A stretch of 5,363 nucleotides of DNA from the NCBI GenBank assembly GCA_025996815.1, contig BNTT01000178.1:1-5363 (forward strand), written 5' to 3'. The notes under the pieces are model-generated. The model was given only the letters and a program-made list of their open reading frames with translations. It ran no database searches and was not told where the DNA came from. Both the position numbers and the translations under genes were made by a program. The first letter of the stretch is position 1; the number at the start of each line of letters is the position of its first letter. Origin of the DNA: Bacteroidia bacterium (GTDB taxonomy: Bacteria > Bacteroidota > Bacteroidia > Bacteroidales > Azobacteroidaceae). Below are positions 5,252-5,363 of this stretch, piece by piece.

Positions 5252-5282
5252 TTTAGGTCGCCCCAATAATTTGCTACCTTTG
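5252..5282 (+). promoter_or_regulatory. Promoter of the transposase gene
   Basis: TTTA (5252-5255) is followed after 19 nt by TACCTTTG (5275-5282), a perfect -7 box. The first ATG, at 5287, lies only 4 bases beyond the box, so transcription probably begins at or after it. This points to the ATG at 5308 as the start. Confidence 0.5.
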
Positions 5283-5307
5283 TAGCATGGAAGAAAGGAT
5301 AAAATTT

Positions 5308-5363
5308 ATGGGAGTGAACTCAATCAATTTTTACAGACAGTTTCCAACGGATACAGATTGTTA
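5308..5363 (+). CDS. IS1595-family-like transposase, N-terminal fragment cut by window edge
   Basis: Eighteen complete codons are visible (MGVNSINFYRQFPTDTDC), and the frame is open at the edge. The pattern N-x-I-x-F-x-x-x-F-P-T-x-x-x-C resembles the start of IS1595-family transposases, where this short motif precedes a zinc-binding domain and a DDE-type nuclease core. The ATG at 5308 has AAAGGA eight bases upstream and follows the promoter at a sensible distance; the in-frame ATG at 5287 would add seven residues. No terminal inverted repeat could be identified with confidence, so the left boundary of the element is not set. The family call rests on very few residues. Confidence 0.5.
   Translation, partial: MGVNSINFYRQFPTDTDC

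Overview
The window looks like an accessory (plasmid or integrated mobile) segment from a member of the Bacteroidota. The evidence is several copies of the Bacteroidota -7 promoter box TAnnTTTG (5275-5282 and 5133-5140 on +; 5027-5020 and 4208-4201 on -; its TTTG tail at the left edge), A/T-rich starts that mostly lack a Shine-Dalgarno sequence, and gene types common in such elements. Genus cannot be read from the sequence.

Left part (1-781): a small serine recombinase of the resolvase/invertase type on the + strand, with its promoter cut by the window edge, converges on a large - strand gene. Middle (782-3980): a compact - strand unit. In transcription order it has a 47-residue protein with a duplicated NUMOD3-like motif (3980-3837), a 56-nt imperfect hairpin (3836-3781), an 11-codon leader ORF (3775-3740), and a 985-residue superfamily 2 helicase (3739-782) whose ATG directly follows the leader stop codon. 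The 12-nt hairpin loop can pair with the start regions of both the leader ORF and the helicase. This looks like a built-in translation or copy-number control device and is the most interesting signal here.

Right part (3981-5363): mostly non-coding and rich in structure. It has an 81-nt concentric dyad, a -7 promoter box for the - strand unit, an extremely AT-rich stretch with three iteron-like repeats, a G-rich tract able to form a quadruplex, a perfect 15-bp hairpin terminator, and a 43-residue putative coiled-coil protein on the - strand (4769-4638). That gene has its own promoter about 250 nt upstream and a long leader. A + strand promoter (5110-5140) is followed by the beginning of what is probably an IS1595-family transposase, cut by the right edge.

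Taken together, a resolvase, a Rep-like helicase with a leader-peptide-type control region, iteron-like repeats and an AT-rich stretch suggest a replication and maintenance module of a plasmid or plasmid-like element. The replication role is inference; no known Rep, relaxase or partition gene is visible.
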